From Xanthobacteraceae bacterium (lineage in GTDB: Bacteria; Pseudomonadota; Alphaproteobacteria; Rhizobiales; Xanthobacteraceae), in NCBI GenBank assembly GCA_030037105.1, contig JASHRY010000030.1:1-8163 (forward strand): a stretch of DNA of 8,163 nucleotides, written 5' to 3'. How positions within the stretch are numbered: the stretch's first letter is position 1; every line of letters starts with the position of its first letter. The notes under the pieces were generated by a model. That model was given only the letters and a program-made list of their open reading frames with translations, was not told the origin of the DNA and did no database searches. Of this stretch, positions 6,654-8,163 are shown piece after piece. The position numbers and the translations under genes were made by a program.

Positions 6654-7417
6654 GGCTTGGCTCCGATTTTGCGCCGGCCGCGATCCATTGCCGCGCGCAT
6701 CTTGCGCACAACCGCGCCGAGGCCGTCGAAGACCGCCTCGCCGATGAGGAAATGACCGATATTGAGTTCGACGATTTCATCAAGCGTCGCGATCATTTCG
6801 CCGGTTATGAAATCGAGGCCGTGGCCGGCGTGGATTTCGAGGCCCGCGTTCTTGGCGAAGGCCGCACCGCGCGTGATGCGCTCGAATTCGGCGGCGCCTG
6901 CTGACGCATTGCCGGCCGCCACGGCGTCGCACCAGGCGCCGGTGTGAATCTCGATGACCGGCGCACCGATGGCGACGGCCGCCTCGATCTGCTCCGGCTC
7001 GGCGGCGATAAACAGCGCCACCCGGATGCCCGCCGCGGCAAGTTCGCCGACCGCCGCGCGCAACGTCTCGCGCTCGCGGGCGGCATCGAGCCCGCCCTCG
7101 GTGGTGCGTTCCTGCCGCCGTTCGGGAACAATGCAGGCGGAGTGCGGGCGCAGCCTGCACGCGATGCTCACCATTTCCGGCGTTGCCGCCATTTCCAGAT
7201 TGAGGGGCCTGGTGATGCGGTCCTTCAACCGCGCGACGTCGTCATCGACGATGTGGCGGCGATCCTCGCGCAAATGCGCGGTGATGCCGTCGGCGCCGGC
7301 GGCAATCGCGATCTCGGCCGCCTTGACCGGATCGGGATGCCGGCCGCCGCGCGCATTGCGCACGGTCGCGACGTGATCGACATTGACGCCGAGACGGATG
7401 GGAGCGATCGCAGGCAT
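6650..7417 (-). CDS. pdxJ: Pyridoxine 5'-phosphate synthase PdxJ
   Basis: A 255-residue protein, slightly longer than the 243-residue E. coli enzyme. PdxJ condenses 1-deoxy-D-xylulose 5-phosphate with 3-amino-2-oxopropyl phosphate to pyridoxine 5'-phosphate, the last ring-forming step of DXP-dependent vitamin B6 synthesis, in the cytosol as a TIM-barrel octamer. The signature is complete: [17 protein letters not shown] (residues 9-25), [11 protein letters not shown] (45-55) with catalytic His48, LNLEMA (72-77) with Glu75, [15 protein letters not shown] (97-111), IEIHTGAW (155-162), and HAGHGLDF with His199. These match E. coli His45, Glu72 and His193. The ATG at 7417 puts the conserved LGVN segment at the usual distance from the N terminus. 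The TGA stop overlaps the acpS ATG as ATGA, so the two are probably translationally coupled. PdxJ next to AcpS is a widespread proteobacterial arrangement. Confidence 0.97.
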   Translation of the reverse strand: MPAIAPIRLGVNVDHVATVRNARGGRHPDPVKAAEIAIAAGADGITAHLREDRRHIVDDDVARLKDRITRPLNLEMAATPEMVSIACRLRPHSACIVPERRQERTTEGGLDAARERETLRAAVGELAAAGIRVALFIAAEPEQIEAAVAIGAPVIEIHTGAWCDAVAAGNASAGAAEFERITRGAAFAKNAGLEIHAGHGLDFITGEMIATLDEIVELNIGHFLIGEAVFDGLGAVVRKMRAAMDRGRRKIGAKP

Positions 7418-7423
7418 ATTGGC

Positions 7424-7445
7424 GAATCAAAAACGACGGTGATTC
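7424..7445. repeat. Short inverted repeat in the rsh-pdxJ gap
   Basis: The 74-bp gap between the rsh stop and the pdxJ start holds a 6-bp inverted repeat, GAATCA and TGATTC, separated by 10 bp. On the transcribed strand the spacer is CCGTCGTTTT. The stem is short and only half G+C, with no T-run after it, so it is not a convincing terminator. Its position 7 bp upstream of the pdxJ ATG would let it affect translation or bind a dimeric regulator, but this is inference. No good Shine-Dalgarno sequence is visible directly before pdxJ; the nearest purine-rich run (AAGAGGGGAA) is about 30 nt upstream. Confidence 0.3.
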
Positions 7446-7491
7446 CCCTCTTGGTCCATTCCCGCAAGGCGAGCGCGGCGCACCAATCCGT

Positions 7492-8163
7492 TCAGCCGTT
7501 CACCCGCTCGGCGTTGGCCACCACCTTCTTCGCCCGCAATTGCGAAATGATCGAAGTGAGGTGCTTGAGGTTGTAAACTTCGAGGTCGATGGTCAGCTCG
7601 GTGAAGTCCGGCGCCTGGCGGGTCATGCGGATGTTGTCGATGTTGCCGTCGTGCTCGGCGATCACTTGGGCGATCTGCGCCAGCGATCCGGGCTCGTTCA
7701 CCGATTGCACCGCGAGCTGCGCCGGGAAACGCTGCGGGGCCTTGTCGTCCACGTCCCAGCGCACGTCGAGCCAGCGCTCCGGCTGGTCCTCGAACTCGGT
7801 CAGCGCCGGCGAATGGATCGGATAGATGGTGATGCCCTCGCCGGGCGTCATGATGCCGACGATGCGGTCGCCGGGAACCGCGCCGCTGGGCGCGAAGCGC
7901 ACCGGCAGGTCGGCATTGATGCCGCGGATCGGGATTGCCGCACCGCGCGCGTCGCTCTCCCCCTTCTCAGGAAGCTTGAACTTCACCGCCTTGGCCCGCT
8001 TGAGGCCGAACCAGCCGCTTTCCGCCTTCGGCGCCCGCGGTCCGACGCGCTCGTCCTTGTAATCGGGATACATGGCGCGGGCGACATCGGCGGCTTTCAT
8101 CTCGCCGCGACCGACGGCCGACATCACGTCCTCGATCGAGGCGCGCGCGAGCCGCGGCAGCGC
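7492..8163 (-). CDS. rsh: Bifunctional (p)ppGpp synthetase/hydrolase Rsh (RelA/SpoT family), C-terminal part
   Basis: The C-terminal 223 residues of a RelA/SpoT homologue; the gene enters from the right edge, so its start and its hydrolase and synthetase domains are outside the window. An in-frame GTG at 8127 lies inside the gene and is not the start. Visible motifs are EDVMSAVGRGEM and YPDYKDER (helical region), the middle domain with VPGDRIVGIMTPGEGITIY (about 7800-7880), and a C-terminal ACT domain beginning near FPAQLAVQSVNEPGSLAQIA and filling the last 80 or so residues. In Gammaproteobacteria the middle domain carries a Cys pair just before PGDRI; here that position reads PSGAVPGDRI, as I recall is usual in alphaproteobacterial Rsh. 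The family makes and degrades (p)ppGpp in the cytosol and signals amino-acid and other starvation; the regulatory C-terminal half contacts the ribosome and tunes the two activities. The stop is TGA at 7494-7492, 74 bp before pdxJ on the same strand. Family assignment is secure. Confidence 0.95.
   Translation of the reverse strand, partial: ALPRLARASIEDVMSAVGRGEMKAADVARAMYPDYKDERVGPRAPKAESGWFGLKRAKAVKFKLPEKGESDARGAAIPIRGINADLPVRFAPSGAVPGDRIVGIMTPGEGITIYPIHSPALTEFEDQPERWLDVRWDVDDKAPQRFPAQLAVQSVNEPGSLAQIAQVIAEHDGNIDNIRMTRQAPDFTELTIDLEVYNLKHLTSIISQLRAKKVVANAERVNG

Noticed and set aside
1..8163. tRNA, rRNA, CRISPR array, riboswitch, phage or integrase signals
   Set aside because: Both strands were scanned by eye; no regularly spaced direct repeats, tRNA-like cloverleaf, rRNA segments or mobile-element proteins were seen apart from the one palindromic repeat.

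Overview
This is an ordinary-looking stretch of a G+C-rich bacterial chromosome (roughly two thirds G+C by eye). It is almost certainly from an alphaproteobacterium of the order Hyphomicrobiales (Rhizobiales). The basis is the gene order rsh-pdxJ-acpS-lepB-rnc-era-recO-parC, the protein sequence types (a Cys-less central motif in Rsh, a zinc-finger-less RecO, a ParC of about 750 residues), and a palindromic GTCATTCCGGG...CCCGGAATCCAT repeat of the kind scattered through genomes of the Bradyrhizobium/Rhodopseudomonas type. A genus cannot be assigned from the sequence alone.

Every recognisable gene lies on the minus strand, so the window reads right to left. In transcription order: the C-terminal third of the (p)ppGpp synthetase/hydrolase Rsh (8163-7492, running in from outside); pdxJ (7417-6650); acpS (6653-6246, ATGA overlap); a 217-bp GC-rich gap; lepB (6028-5276); rnc (5279-4413, ATGA overlap); era (4420-3506, 8-nt overlap); a 142-bp palindromic repeat that fills the era-recO gap; recO (3358-2633); parC (2612-363, GTG start); and finally an open frame (366-1) that encodes the membrane C-terminal half of a TcuB/CitB-like protein without its iron-sulfur N-terminal half, probably a decayed remnant, running out of the left edge.

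The genes form a housekeeping cluster: stringent response, pyridoxine 5'-phosphate synthesis, acyl-carrier-protein activation, signal peptide removal, rRNA/dsRNA processing, 30S assembly, recombination repair and chromosome decatenation. The two ATGA overlaps and the 8-nt rnc/era overlap suggest translational coupling. No convincing sigma-70 promoter or Rho-independent terminator was seen.

No exotic new system was found. The points most worth checking are the unlisted tcuB-like remnant next to parC, the two-hairpin (BIME-like) repeat that abuts the era stop and supplies the recO leader, and the basic N-terminal extension of RNase III. The long plus-strand open frames (up to about 490 codons) are antisense shadows of high-GC genes.
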